64,000 nt of DNA from RGIG4576 sp045656705. Its GTDB lineage: Bacteria > Bacteroidota > Bacteroidia > Bacteroidales > Muribaculaceae. The stretch spans positions 124,001 through 188,000 of the forward strand of contig JAZORR010000041.1 in NCBI GenBank assembly GCA_045656705.1. Reading direction: 5' to 3'. Positions 1-7,892 of the stretch are shown piece after piece (within the stretch, counting starts at the first letter, position 1; the number at the start of each line of letters is the position of its first letter). The notes under the pieces were generated by a model that saw nothing but the letters and a program-made list of their open reading frames with translations, was not told where the DNA came from and did no database searches. The translations under genes and the position numbers were made by a program.

Positions 1-208
1 TCGCCAAAAATACAAGCGACGATAGGAATGAATTATTTAGGTTTCCTTTTCTGCTATCAAATAAAAATACTCCCACCGATAGAATGGTGAGCAATATGGT
101 AGGGATTAACCCAATGCGTATATGGTCGATAATAGGAAATATAATAAGTGCTATAATTCCTACTAATACGAAGGTGAGTGCTTTTTTCGATTCTATTTTA
201 TGTGACAT
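1..208 (-). CDS. Membrane protein, truncated by the window edge
   Basis: Only the first 69 codons are inside the window; the reading frame stays open to position 1. It starts at the ATG complementary to 206-208 and reads MSHKIESKKALTFVLVGII, then two hydrophobic stretches (about residues 11-27 and 34-51), a short polar loop (DSRKGN) and another hydrophobic run. It lies 15 nt downstream of the TRIC-family gene and is probably co-transcribed with it. I do not recognise the family; a small polytopic inner-membrane protein is all that can be said. Confidence 0.6.
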   Translation of the reverse strand, partial: MSHKIESKKALTFVLVGIIALIIFPIIDHIRIGLIPTILLTILSVGVFLFDSRKGNLNNSFLSSLVFLA

Positions 209-223
209 AGGTTGATTGAGGCA

Positions 224-847
224 TTAATTTTCTTTAGAGTCGTTACTCATTACGGGCAGACTCCAGTTGTAGATTACCGAAAGTACACGCACCACTATGA
301 TGATGCCAGCGCATGTAATTTGTTGAAGCATCATAGAGCCACCTAAGTGATGTATCAGCCAGTAGCAAAGTCCGCCTGCCAAACATGCTGTGGCATACAC
401 TTCCTTGCGAAAGATAAGAGGTTCCTCATTTATAAGGATATCGCGTAATACTCCACCAAAGGCACCTGTAATTGTACCCATAATGATGGCTACCCACATA
501 GGGAAACCGAAATCGAGTGATTTCTGCATACCGATTACCACAAAGAGTGCAAGACCTATAGTGTCGAATATAAACACTGTGTGGTCCAGTCTTACAAGGT
601 ATTTCTTAAATAATATCACTAAGATAAGTGCTATAGCTGTGACTATAAGATACCAATAATTTAGCATCCAGAAAGGTGTGGTGCTAAGGAATAAGTCGCG
701 AATTGTACCACCTCCGATTGCTGTAACAAGGCCCACGATGAATGCCCCAAACCAATCGAAATTTTTGAGTGCAGCAAGTCTAATACCACTTATAGCGAAG
801 GCAAGTGTGCCTATGATTTCTACTATTAATAGGAATGTAATCTCCAT
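224..847 (-). CDS. TRIC cation channel family (UPF0126/YadS-like) membrane protein
   Basis: The 207-residue protein is almost entirely hydrophobic, with about seven membrane segments in two similar halves. Each half carries a glycine-rich motif: AIGGGTIRDLFL near residue 45 and AFGGVLRDIL near residue 130. This duplicated GGxxRD pattern is the hallmark of the UPF0126 family, now grouped with trimeric intracellular cation (TRIC) channels, which conduct K+ or other monovalent cations. The substrate in bacteria is not firmly established. The gene has its own TAnnTTTG promoter element (877-884) and seems to lead a short operon with the truncated membrane gene downstream. Confidence 0.85.
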   Translation of the reverse strand: MEITFLLIVEIIGTLAFAISGIRLAALKNFDWFGAFIVGLVTAIGGGTIRDLFLSTTPFWMLNYWYLIVTAIALILVILFKKYLVRLDHTVFIFDTIGLALFVVIGMQKSLDFGFPMWVAIIMGTITGAFGGVLRDILINEEPLIFRKEVYATACLAGGLCYWLIHHLGGSMMLQQITCAGIIIVVRVLSVIYNWSLPVMSNDSKEN

Positions 848-876
848 CTAAATATAGATTTTTAAAATTAAGACTA

Positions 877-884
877 CAAAATTA
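877..884 (-). promoter_or_regulatory. Promoter -7 element for the TRIC-family gene
   Basis: TAATTTTG on the minus strand matches the Bacteroidetes TAnnTTTG element, 29 nt before the ATG. No TTG is visible at the -33 distance. Confidence 0.55.
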
Positions 885-960
885 ATAAAAAACGAGCATT
901 TAATAAAGTGAACTTATATAAATTACTTTATGCCGAGTTTGTCACAATCCTATAAACAAA

Positions 961-993
961 AGCACCATTCCCCACAATATAGAGAACGGTGCT
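961..993 (-). terminator. Terminator of the DUF5723-type gene
   Basis: A 10-bp stem with one mismatch (AGCACCRTTC paired with its complement) encloses a 13-nt loop. On the minus strand it is followed by a T-rich tail (TTTTGTTT). It lies 22 nt past the stop of the gene ending at 1015. Confidence 0.75.
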
Positions 994-1014
994 TAATATG
1001 TCTAAAATCTATTT

Positions 1015-2352
1015 TTAGAATTTGATGCTTAATCCTGTTGAGATATTAAATTTAGCTGCATCGATAGGAACCATATACTTACCATAGTTTGCCAAAATAT
1101 AATCGGCTCCTACGAAGAAATTGCCTAAGGTGATAGTCGCACCTAATGAGTGGTTGATGCTCGACATTGAACCATTGATAGCCATCTTGAAATATTTATG
1201 AGGCTTAAGGTTTACTGTGAGCATACCTTCGGCATAAGTCTTAGGAGTGCCTACGCGAACTGTTCCGAGCAAACCGAACGAAATCTTATTATCAAGAATT
1301 TGATATTCAGCACCAGCACGGAATGTGGTGTGAAGCGAAGATGATGCCGATGAGTAACTTTCGTCTTCTGTGTATCGAGAAAGTGCTTCTATGCGATCGG
1401 CTATATCGTCGGCTGCGTCTTCAAATTTTTTGCTGTCTTCGTCGGCAATATTATCAAAGCCAGTGTATTCAAATGTATCGTTAGTATTGCGATAAAGTGA
1501 AGCATCGCTCCATTTCAAGAAACCTATATCAGTGATGGCAAGCGACACATTAAGATTGTCGTTCACTTGATAAGTAGCACCGAGATCCAATGCAGCACCG
1601 AAACCATCAAGACTTGGTGAGATGTTGTAATCTACGATTTCATTATTTTTATTGATATCCAATCCTACCGATTTAGATGCCACAAGAGAGGTGCTTTGTT
1701 CTATTGTCCATTTATCTGCACCCATATATATGCGCATATTGTCTACATTGGAATTGATATATCCCATGCCTAACAATAACTTTGCTTTTGCACCCACTGT
1801 CAAACGGTCGTTTATTTTACGAGAATGTCCGAAGGCTATAGATGCGTAGTTGTGGAGTTGCGAATTGAGTCCCGCCAAGTTATATTCGTTTACACCATTC
1901 TCTTGTCCTTCTTTAAGGAAACGGAACACTTCCTTAGGAATGTATTCACCTGTTCTTGAATGAACGCTTATGCCTACAGAATTGACACCTCCGAATGCCT
2001 TGAATCCTACATTCAATAATGTCATATCTACATTTAATTCTATAGCATTCATTTTCTTGAAATGCGACATTGCATCTTCTGTAGAAATAGAAGGGTGAAG
2101 GAATGTAATCATTTCGTCATTGTTGTACGGACGCATCAAAGCACCCATTCCTATATCCGAGCTATATACAAAATGATTATTTAAGAAAGGAGTTTCCACC
2201 CATCCACAATCTGCCATAAGGGCTGGATTGAGATATTGGCGTTGTGTTACTCCATCAAGAAAATAGATAGAGTTAGGAGCTTGGGCAAATGCCGAAAGAC
2301 CTGATAGCGTAGCCACGGCTACCGATAGCATATATTTAATAGATGTTTTCAT
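1015..2352 (-). CDS. DUF5723-type outer-membrane beta-barrel protein
   Basis: The 445-residue protein begins with a signal peptide (MKTSIKYMLSVAVATLSGL..AFA|QAP). The body has the alternating pattern of an outer-membrane barrel, with many short Gly-rich strands (LGATYQVNDNLNVSLAITDIGF, in part) and a C-terminal strand ending in aromatic Phe (LSIKF). The opening NSIYFLDGVTQRQYLNPAL, with its conserved N-P-A motif, fits the Bacteroidetes DUF5723 family, whose function is unknown. It lies 26 nt after the gene for a large lipoprotein (2379-4133), so the two probably form a barrel-lipoprotein pair in one operon. The family call is from memory of the N-terminal pattern. Confidence 0.75.
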   Translation of the reverse strand: MKTSIKYMLSVAVATLSGLSAFAQAPNSIYFLDGVTQRQYLNPALMADCGWVETPFLNNHFVYSSDIGMGALMRPYNNDEMITFLHPSISTEDAMSHFKKMNAIELNVDMTLLNVGFKAFGGVNSVGISVHSRTGEYIPKEVFRFLKEGQENGVNEYNLAGLNSQLHNYASIAFGHSRKINDRLTVGAKAKLLLGMGYINSNVDNMRIYMGADKWTIEQSTSLVASKSVGLDINKNNEIVDYNISPSLDGFGAALDLGATYQVNDNLNVSLAITDIGFLKWSDASLYRNTNDTFEYTGFDNIADEDSKKFEDAADDIADRIEALSRYTEDESYSSASSSLHTTFRAGAEYQILDNKISFGLLGTVRVGTPKTYAEGMLTVNLKPHKYFKMAINGSMSSINHSLGATITLGNFFVGADYILANYGKYMVPIDAAKFNISTGLSIKF

Positions 2353-2378
2353 TATCTTGATTTTTTTGGAGTGTAAGA

Positions 2379-4133
2379 TTAGTCTTTATAAGTGATGCCT
2401 TTAGGTAGTTTTGCAACACCATTTTTTATCATAATATATTGTGACGACTTGAGTACGATGTCCTTATCGGTAGCATTTTTTGCTTTAATAGAGTATCTGA
2501 TTACATCTAATAGTTCTAAGTCGTTGCTGCCACTTTTTTCTTCAAGTGAAAGAGTGATGTGAGTAGTAGCTTCTTCTCCGTTTTCAGAACCTTTCACATA
2601 CACATAGTTGTTTTCTTGTCCGAAAAGGCTGATGCCATTGAGTGTGTTGCCATTGGCATCGCAAAATTCCACAGAAGCCTCAAGGTCTACTGGAATAGTG
2701 CTCACTGCATCAAATTCCAAGATAAGATTGTTGGTAAGTTCAGCAAAATCATCAATATCTTTGTGAAGATTGCTCACTTCGTCGGTGTAACTGATAGCAA
2801 TATTAGAGAATGAGAATGGTACATTCACATTGTAGTTACCTGCAAGATTGTAGCTCTTTCCAAGTTCCAAACCAGAGCAATTGGTGCCATCTGCCACTAT
2901 TCTATTGGTAGAAATGTGATAGGCATCTGGAATAGTAGCAAGCAATGTAGGTAGTGTTTCATTCACAATTAGTGTTACGCCTTCTGCCACTTCGCGATGT
3001 GTGTTTGCGATTACATAGCGAGTAGTAGTTTCTGGCTTGATAGCATTCTCACCATCAAGAGCGATAGTCACAGCTTCGCCAAGAGCTGAATTTGTGGAAT
3101 TATCCCAAGGTGTGATGCTGATAGTTGTTTCGAGCGACATACCCACAGGATTTGTGAGTGCAAATTCAAATGCGAGGTCGTTAGGTGTAAACGATGATTC
3201 CTTGTCTTTGATAAATTCAGGGATATCATTAAGAGAAAGCACTTCATTGATTTCTACCTGAGGTGATACAATACCATTCACACGAGTGATAGAAGCTGGT
3301 TCAATAGAATAGCCAAAAGTGAAGTGCATTTTTGTATCCTTTATTTGGTTTGGAGTAACCTTCACTGTGGTTTCTGCATCAAAACTTATTTTTTCGTGGA
3401 ACGAGAAGTATTTCTTACCATTTTCCACAGTGATGTATTTGCTTTGTTCCTCGGCACTTATTTGTATGTCGTGGATAAGGATTTGAATATCCTCGGTGAA
3501 ATTGTTTGAAGCATTTAGGAATATATCTTCACGGAAAAGTTCGTGACTACCATCTTGTAGGGTGAACATATCAGGGAATTTGATATGCACATTGTGCAAG
3601 TTTACTTCATTGATACCATTCGTACCATTGTCGATATTTGGGATTGAGATGGTAATATGCGATACAGCACCATTGCTATTGTTGAATTCTGCATAGAATA
3701 GAGCGTCCACTTCCGAAGGCAATTCGGTGCGTGTTTCTGCCATCTCATATGTAGCCTTCGTTTGAATAGTTATAGGAATTTCTTGAATATAAGGAAGGTT
3801 CACCTTAGGCAGATTGTCTATCACGAAATCCGAGAATTGTGGATTAAGACCATTTACGGCAAAAGGAGCTATGTCGGTGATGTGAGAATCGAAACCGCCA
3901 TCTATATGAAGTTGATAGGTGCCATTTGGACCGGCAGAAATGTCTTCACTTTCTGTGATGATTCTACTTAGAGGGATTTGGACTGTGCTACCTATTGGAA
4001 TTTGTAGATTTTTCCCAACGGTTATTTCTGTGTTTATCTCTTTTGTGATGTCGAACTCCTCATTGCAAGAAGTAACGGCAACTACACTCAATAGGCATGA
4101 GCCTATGAGAAACAGTTTGCTATTAAATTTCAT
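2379..4133 (-). CDS. Large lipoprotein of unknown function
   Basis: This 584-residue protein has a lipoprotein signal peptide with a clear lipobox (VAVTSC, Cys near residue 23). The rest is beta-rich, with repeated immunoglobulin-like stretches (for example VPFSFSNIAISY and DAVSTIPVDLEASVEF) and no catalytic motif that I recognise. It is the first gene of a two-gene operon with the DUF5723-type barrel. A surface or periplasmic partner of that barrel is a reasonable inference from position only. The start ATG follows a complete Bacteroidetes promoter at 4175-4204. Confidence 0.75.
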   Translation of the reverse strand: MKFNSKLFLIGSCLLSVVAVTSCNEEFDITKEINTEITVGKNLQIPIGSTVQIPLSRIITESEDISAGPNGTYQLHIDGGFDSHITDIAPFAVNGLNPQFSDFVIDNLPKVNLPYIQEIPITIQTKATYEMAETRTELPSEVDALFYAEFNNSNGAVSHITISIPNIDNGTNGINEVNLHNVHIKFPDMFTLQDGSHELFREDIFLNASNNFTEDIQILIHDIQISAEEQSKYITVENGKKYFSFHEKISFDAETTVKVTPNQIKDTKMHFTFGYSIEPASITRVNGIVSPQVEINEVLSLNDIPEFIKDKESSFTPNDLAFEFALTNPVGMSLETTISITPWDNSTNSALGEAVTIALDGENAIKPETTTRYVIANTHREVAEGVTLIVNETLPTLLATIPDAYHISTNRIVADGTNCSGLELGKSYNLAGNYNVNVPFSFSNIAISYTDEVSNLHKDIDDFAELTNNLILEFDAVSTIPVDLEASVEFCDANGNTLNGISLFGQENNYVYVKGSENGEEATTHITLSLEEKSGSNDLELLDVIRYSIKAKNATDKDIVLKSSQYIMIKNGVAKLPKGITYKD

Positions 4134-4174
4134 AATATTTTAATGTATTTATACCTTATTTCGGATTATATGTG

Positions 4175-4204
4175 CAAAATTAGAAATAAATATAAATAAA
4201 TCAA
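4175..4204 (-). promoter_or_regulatory. Promoter for the lipoprotein/DUF5723 operon
   Basis: On the minus strand, TTG (4204-4202), a 19-nt spacer, then TAATTTTG (4182-4175): the canonical Bacteroidetes sigma-ABfr pattern. It lies 41 nt before the ATG. Confidence 0.75.
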
Positions 4205-4234
4205 AATAAAACGGGGTAGAATCTAATGTCGAAT

Positions 4235-4873
4235 TTATTTATCAGATGAATAGTGTTTGCATAGGTGTGAGATTCCACAGTTTAGGCAGTCTGGTTTGCG
4301 TGCAGTGCATACATATCTGCCATGCAAGATGAGCCAATGGTGGGCTGTCGCAATCAGTTCTTTCGGAAAATGTTTCACGAGTGTTTGCTCGGTTTCAAGA
4401 GGAGTCTTTGAGTTATTTGTGAGACCGATGCGATTGGATACTCGAAACACATGTGTGTCCACTGCCATTGCTGCTTGGTTGAATACTACCGAGAGAATCA
4501 CGTTTGCTGTTTTGCGTCCCACGCCGGGGATTTTTACAAGTTCGTCAATACTTGAAGGAACTTCGCCATTGTAGACGTCAACAAGCATATTTGCCATTCC
4601 GAGCAACGACTTGGCCTTATTATTGGGGAATGTAACGCTCTTTATGTATTCAAAAATATCCTCTACCGAAGCCTTTGAGAGAAGATGGGGGGTAGGGTAT
4701 GCTTTGAAGAGTGCTGGGGTGACCATATTTATACGCTTGTCGGTGCACTGAGCCGAAAGTATCACAGCCACGAGAAGTTCATAGGGGTTACTGTAATGCA
4801 ATTCTGTGGTAGGAGCAGGCATATTGGTTTGGAAATAATCTATTACTCCTGTGTAGCGTTCTTTTATGGTCAT
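4235..4873 (-). CDS. nth: Endonuclease III (DNA glycosylase/AP lyase)
   Basis: The enzyme excises oxidised pyrimidines from DNA and cleaves the resulting abasic site in base excision repair. The 212-residue protein has the normal length. It has the helix-hairpin-helix with the catalytic lysine (IPGVGRKTANVIL), the catalytic aspartate (AVDTHVFRVSNRIGL) and a C-terminal [4Fe-4S] cluster motif C-x6-C-x2-C-x5-C (CTARKPDCLNCGISHLC). It is transcribed in the same direction as pheS, just after the pheS terminator; no clear promoter of its own is visible. Confidence 0.97.
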   Translation of the reverse strand: MTIKERYTGVIDYFQTNMPAPTTELHYSNPYELLVAVILSAQCTDKRINMVTPALFKAYPTPHLLSKASVEDIFEYIKSVTFPNNKAKSLLGMANMLVDVYNGEVPSSIDELVKIPGVGRKTANVILSVVFNQAAMAVDTHVFRVSNRIGLTNNSKTPLETEQTLVKHFPKELIATAHHWLILHGRYVCTARKPDCLNCGISHLCKHYSSDK

Positions 4874-4901
4874 AATAATGAGAAGTGTTTGAAAATTGTA
4901 A

Positions 4902-4933
4902 ACGCATTACTCCTTAATATAGGAGTAATGCGT
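4902..4933 (-). terminator. Terminator of pheS
   Basis: A perfect 13-bp inverted repeat (ACGCATTACTCCT and its complement) around a 6-nt loop lies 25 nt after the pheS stop. The minus-strand tail is only moderately T-rich, so some read-through into nth is possible. Confidence 0.75.
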
Positions 4934-4958
4934 CTATTTATGTTATATTCTTATAATA

Positions 4959-5981
4959 TTAGTGAGCCGATTCAAATTCTTCAAGAAAACGAACATCGTT
5001 TTCAGAGAACATACGAAGGTCTTTCACACGATACTTGAGGTTGGTAATACGCTCAATACCCATACCAAGTGCATAACCGCTATACTTAGTGCTATCAATA
5101 CCACTTGCTTCAAGTACGTTAGGATCTACCATACCACAACCAAGGATTTCTACCCAACCTGTTCCCTTACAGAATGCACAACCCTTACCACCGCATAGGT
5201 TACATGAGATATCCATTTCGGCAGATGGCTCAGTAAATGGGAAGTAAGATGGGCGAAGACGGATTTGTGTTTCTGCACCAAACATTTGGCGAGCAAAATA
5301 TAGTAGTACTTGCTTTAGGTCGGTGAATGATACATTCTTATCCACATACAATGCTTCTACTTGGTGGAAGAAACAGTGTGCACGATAAGAAATTGCTTCG
5401 TTGCGATATACGCGTCCCGGACAGATGATGCGAATAGGAGGTTGAGAATTTTCCATTACGCGACTTTGCACCGATGAGGTGTGAGTGCGTAGAAGCACAT
5501 CGGCAGGATTGCGTTGGATGAAGAATGTGTCTTGCATATCGCGAGCAGGATGGTCATCGGCAAAGTTCATTGCACCAAACACGTGCCAGTCATCTTCCAC
5601 TTCTGGACCTTCGGCAAGGGTAAAGCCTAAGCGTGAGAAAATGTCGATAATTTCTTCGCGTACGAGTGAAATAGGGTGGCGTGTTCCAAGTGGAGCAGGC
5701 GCAGCCGAACGAGTTAGGTCGATACTATCGTCATCGTTCTTCTTTTCGTCAAAAGCAGCGCGAAGAGCGTTGATTTTGTCGGTAGCGAATGTTTTTAGCA
5801 CATTAAGTTTTTGTCCGATTTCCTTTTTTTGTTCATTTGGCACATTACGGAAATCATTGAACAAAGAAGGAATTTCACCCTTTTTGCTCAAATATTTGAT
5901 GCGAAGCACTTCCAATTCTTCTGCATTGGCTACTTGCAACGCTTCAATCTCAGCAGTGAGTTTTTCTATTTTTTCTAACAT
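4959..5981 (-). CDS. pheS: Phenylalanyl-tRNA synthetase alpha subunit
   Basis: The 340-residue protein is the catalytic subunit of the alpha2-beta2 enzyme that charges tRNA-Phe. It has an N-terminal coiled coil (MLEKIEKLTAEIEALQ) that grips the tRNA. Class II synthetase motifs follow: GTRHPISLV, the motif 2 segment around RVYRNEAIS, and the motif 3 segment GMGIERI near the C terminus. The frame is open for another 76 codons upstream, but that part would run through the promoter and overlap divergent tilS; the coiled-coil Met is the expected start. pheT is not adjacent. Confidence 0.97.
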   Translation of the reverse strand: MLEKIEKLTAEIEALQVANAEELEVLRIKYLSKKGEIPSLFNDFRNVPNEQKKEIGQKLNVLKTFATDKINALRAAFDEKKNDDDSIDLTRSAAPAPLGTRHPISLVREEIIDIFSRLGFTLAEGPEVEDDWHVFGAMNFADDHPARDMQDTFFIQRNPADVLLRTHTSSVQSRVMENSQPPIRIICPGRVYRNEAISYRAHCFFHQVEALYVDKNVSFTDLKQVLLYFARQMFGAETQIRLRPSYFPFTEPSAEMDISCNLCGGKGCAFCKGTGWVEILGCGMVDPNVLEASGIDSTKYSGYALGMGIERITNLKYRVKDLRMFSENDVRFLEEFESAH

Positions 5982-6010
5982 TGTTATAGTCAACTTAAAT
6001 TTTTGTGCCA

Positions 6011-6018
6011 CAAAGTTA
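6011..6018 (-). promoter_or_regulatory. Promoter -7 element of pheS
   Basis: TAACTTTG on the minus strand, 29 nt before the pheS ATG, in the 61-nt divergent region shared with tilS. Confidence 0.65.
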
Positions 6019-6029
6019 AGAAAAAAATG

Positions 6030-6037
6030 TATCTTTG
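6030..6037 (+). promoter_or_regulatory. Promoter -7 element of tilS
   Basis: TATCTTTG ends only 5 nt before the tilS ATG. Because transcription in this group starts about 5-8 nt after the element, the tilS mRNA may be leaderless or nearly so. Confidence 0.6.
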
Positions 6038-6042
6038 TCATT

Positions 6043-7419
6043 ATGAAAGTGAGGAAAATTGAAGAAAAGGTAGCGGAATATGCTAAAGTACACGATTTGT
6101 GTGCTTCGGGTGAGCGTGTAATAGTGACTTTGAGTGGCGGTGCCGACTCAGTGGCATTATTGCGTATTTTGCATTCTATTGGCGTGGAATGTAGTGCTTT
6201 GCATTGCAATTTTCATCTGCGTGGAGATGAATCTGATCGTGATGAAGCGTTTGTGAGAGACCTTTGTTCTAAATTGGGTATTCCTTTAAAGGTGAAACAT
6301 TTTGATGTGGGTGCTTATGAGCGTGAACATAAGGTATCCACCGAAATGGCTTGTCGTGAATTACGATATGCGTGGTTTGATGAAGAATGCATTTCTCAAT
6401 GTGCCGTGGCTATTGCTGTGGCTCATCATCACGACGATAGTGTAGAAACCTTTTTCTTGAATTTGTTGAGAGGTACGGGCATTCAGGGCCTCACAGGCAT
6501 ACGAGTGAAAAATGGCAAGGTGGTGCGTCCGTTGCTGTGTTTGACTCGTGCCGAAATCGAAGACTATCTGCATGAGTTAGGGCAAACCTATGTAGTGGAT
6601 AGTACTAATCTCGAAAATGATTTCAAGAGAAATAAAATAAGAAATGTCTTGATTCCTACTTTAAACGAACTTTTCCCTGACTACACGGTGGGGATGGAAC
6701 GCACTTTGCAAAATATGCAAGGTTGCAACGACCTATATCAACATTCTGTAGCCGTGATGCGTGAAAATATGGTCACTATTACTCAAGATGGATTAGTGAA
6801 GATTGATTTGTCATCGCAACACGATTATGAGGGGGGAGCCACTACTGCCGTTTACGAACTCATTAAGGACTTTGGTTTCAAATCGCACGATGCGGAGATG
6901 ATTTGTAAATGTGTGGTTAAGGATAGTAATGAAACTCATACTTTTTTCTCGGCAAAATATAGTGCAAATTTGAAGGGGAAAATACTTGAAATATATCTTC
7001 GACAAGATAGTGATTTTGAACAACGATTAAACCTAAACGATTTATTGAAATCGAGGGATAGAATACAAGGCTTTTCGGCATCTATTGAACAAAAGAAAAA
7101 GGGAAGTAAACGCATCGAGGGCATTGATGGTAAATCGTCGATAGCACTTAATGTGAAGATTCTTGAAGAATGTCCCGAAGTAGTGATTCGTGGATGGAAG
7201 ATGGGCGATACTATCAGCCCATACGGAATGAATGGCACAAAATTGGTGAGTGATATCTTCACTGAAAATAAGTATTCAGCTTTTCAAAAGAATAATGCTC
7301 TCCTATTGGCAACAGCTACAAGCGATACTATTCTATGGGCTGTAAACCTTCGTGCCTCACGCCACTATGCAGTGACTGCCGACGATGAGATGTATTTGAA
7401 ATTGGAATATTCTTGTTAA
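6043..7419 (+). CDS. tilS: tRNA(Ile)-lysidine synthetase
   Basis: TilS converts C34 of the CAU-anticodon isoleucine tRNA to lysidine, which changes both its decoding and its charging; it is essential in most bacteria. The 458-residue protein has the PP-loop ATP-pyrophosphatase motif near its N terminus (VTLSGGADSVALL), then HCNFHLRGDESDRDEAFV and the AVAHHHDDSVETFFLNLLRGTG segment, in part, that marks the family. A C-terminal TilS substrate-binding domain follows (VVIRGWKMGDTISPYGMNG). The frame extends 186 codons upstream, but that part is antisense to pheS; the start at MKVRKIEEKV fits the family and lies directly behind the promoter element. Confidence 0.96.
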   Translation: MKVRKIEEKVAEYAKVHDLCASGERVIVTLSGGADSVALLRILHSIGVECSALHCNFHLRGDESDRDEAFVRDLCSKLGIPLKVKHFDVGAYEREHKVSTEMACRELRYAWFDEECISQCAVAIAVAHHHDDSVETFFLNLLRGTGIQGLTGIRVKNGKVVRPLLCLTRAEIEDYLHELGQTYVVDSTNLENDFKRNKIRNVLIPTLNELFPDYTVGMERTLQNMQGCNDLYQHSVAVMRENMVTITQDGLVKIDLSSQHDYEGGATTAVYELIKDFGFKSHDAEMICKCVVKDSNETHTFFSAKYSANLKGKILEIYLRQDSDFEQRLNLNDLLKSRDRIQGFSASIEQKKKGSKRIEGIDGKSSIALNVKILEECPEVVIRGWKMGDTISPYGMNGTKLVSDIFTENKYSAFQKNNALLLATATSDTILWAVNLRASRHYAVTADDEMYLKLEYSC

Positions 7420-7469
7420 TTTTTTTCTTAGTTATCCTTTTTAAGGAATAAATCAGGTAAAAAATATTG

Positions 7470-7477
7470 TAACTTTG
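7470..7477 (+). promoter_or_regulatory. Possible upstream promoter element before rho
   Basis: TAACTTTG, a good -7 match 50 nt past tilS, without a -33 TTG at the right distance. It could be a second, more distal rho promoter. Confidence 0.35.
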
Positions 7478-7549
7478 CATAGTTTTATTCTTCTCAAGGA
7501 AAATGATGGGTGAAAAATACTATATTTGAAGAACTTTTGTGATGAGTGC

Positions 7550-7579
7550 TTGTTTTTTATAAAAAATGTAGTAATTTTG
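7550..7579 (+). promoter_or_regulatory. Promoter for rho
   Basis: TTG (7550-7552), a 19-nt spacer and TAATTTTG (7572-7579) form a full Bacteroidetes promoter. Transcription would start near 7585, which gives rho a leader of about 308 nt. Confidence 0.75.
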
Positions 7580-7584
7580 TCGCA

Positions 7585-7892
7585 GATTTCAAAGAATACT
7601 ATCGGCAGTCGTATAGTTGATAGTCATTTCCCTTTAATTTATTTAAAATTGAGCCTCTATGAGGATTGTTGGCTTTTGACGTAGGTTTTGTGGGGCCATA
7701 CCAAAATCGTCACGTTTAACTGAGCTGAGCAAAATATAGAGTCTTTTTTAAGTTCGTATTTATATTACATTTTCACTGACAAAATCATTGAGATATAGTA
7801 CATATCTATGACTATACTATGCGAAAGAAAGAGCATAGGATGATATCTCAAACCTCAAACTAAAAAGAATAGAATTTACTAACATAATTTAT
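7585..7892 (+). promoter_or_regulatory. Long structured 5' leader of rho
   Basis: This 308-nt stretch has no convincing coding frame. Its end can fold into a three-way junction: a 9-bp closing stem pairs 7788-7796 (TTGAGATAT) with 7843-7851 (ATATCTCAA). Inside are a small hairpin at 7797-7813 and a 6-bp hairpin CTATGC/GCATAG (7817-7822 with 7833-7838). A further small hairpin CCTC-TAT-GAGG lies near 7653-7663. Rho is known to repress its own synthesis by acting on its leader in other bacteria; that this leader does the same here is inference. Confidence 0.5.

Noticed and set aside
5485..6042. Upstream extension of the tilS frame by 186 codons
   Set aside because: It is antisense to pheS and would pass through both promoters; the family start is at 6043.
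5982..6209. Upstream extension of the pheS frame by 76 codons
   Set aside because: It would overlap tilS antisense and crosses the pheS promoter; the coiled-coil Met at 5981 is the normal start.
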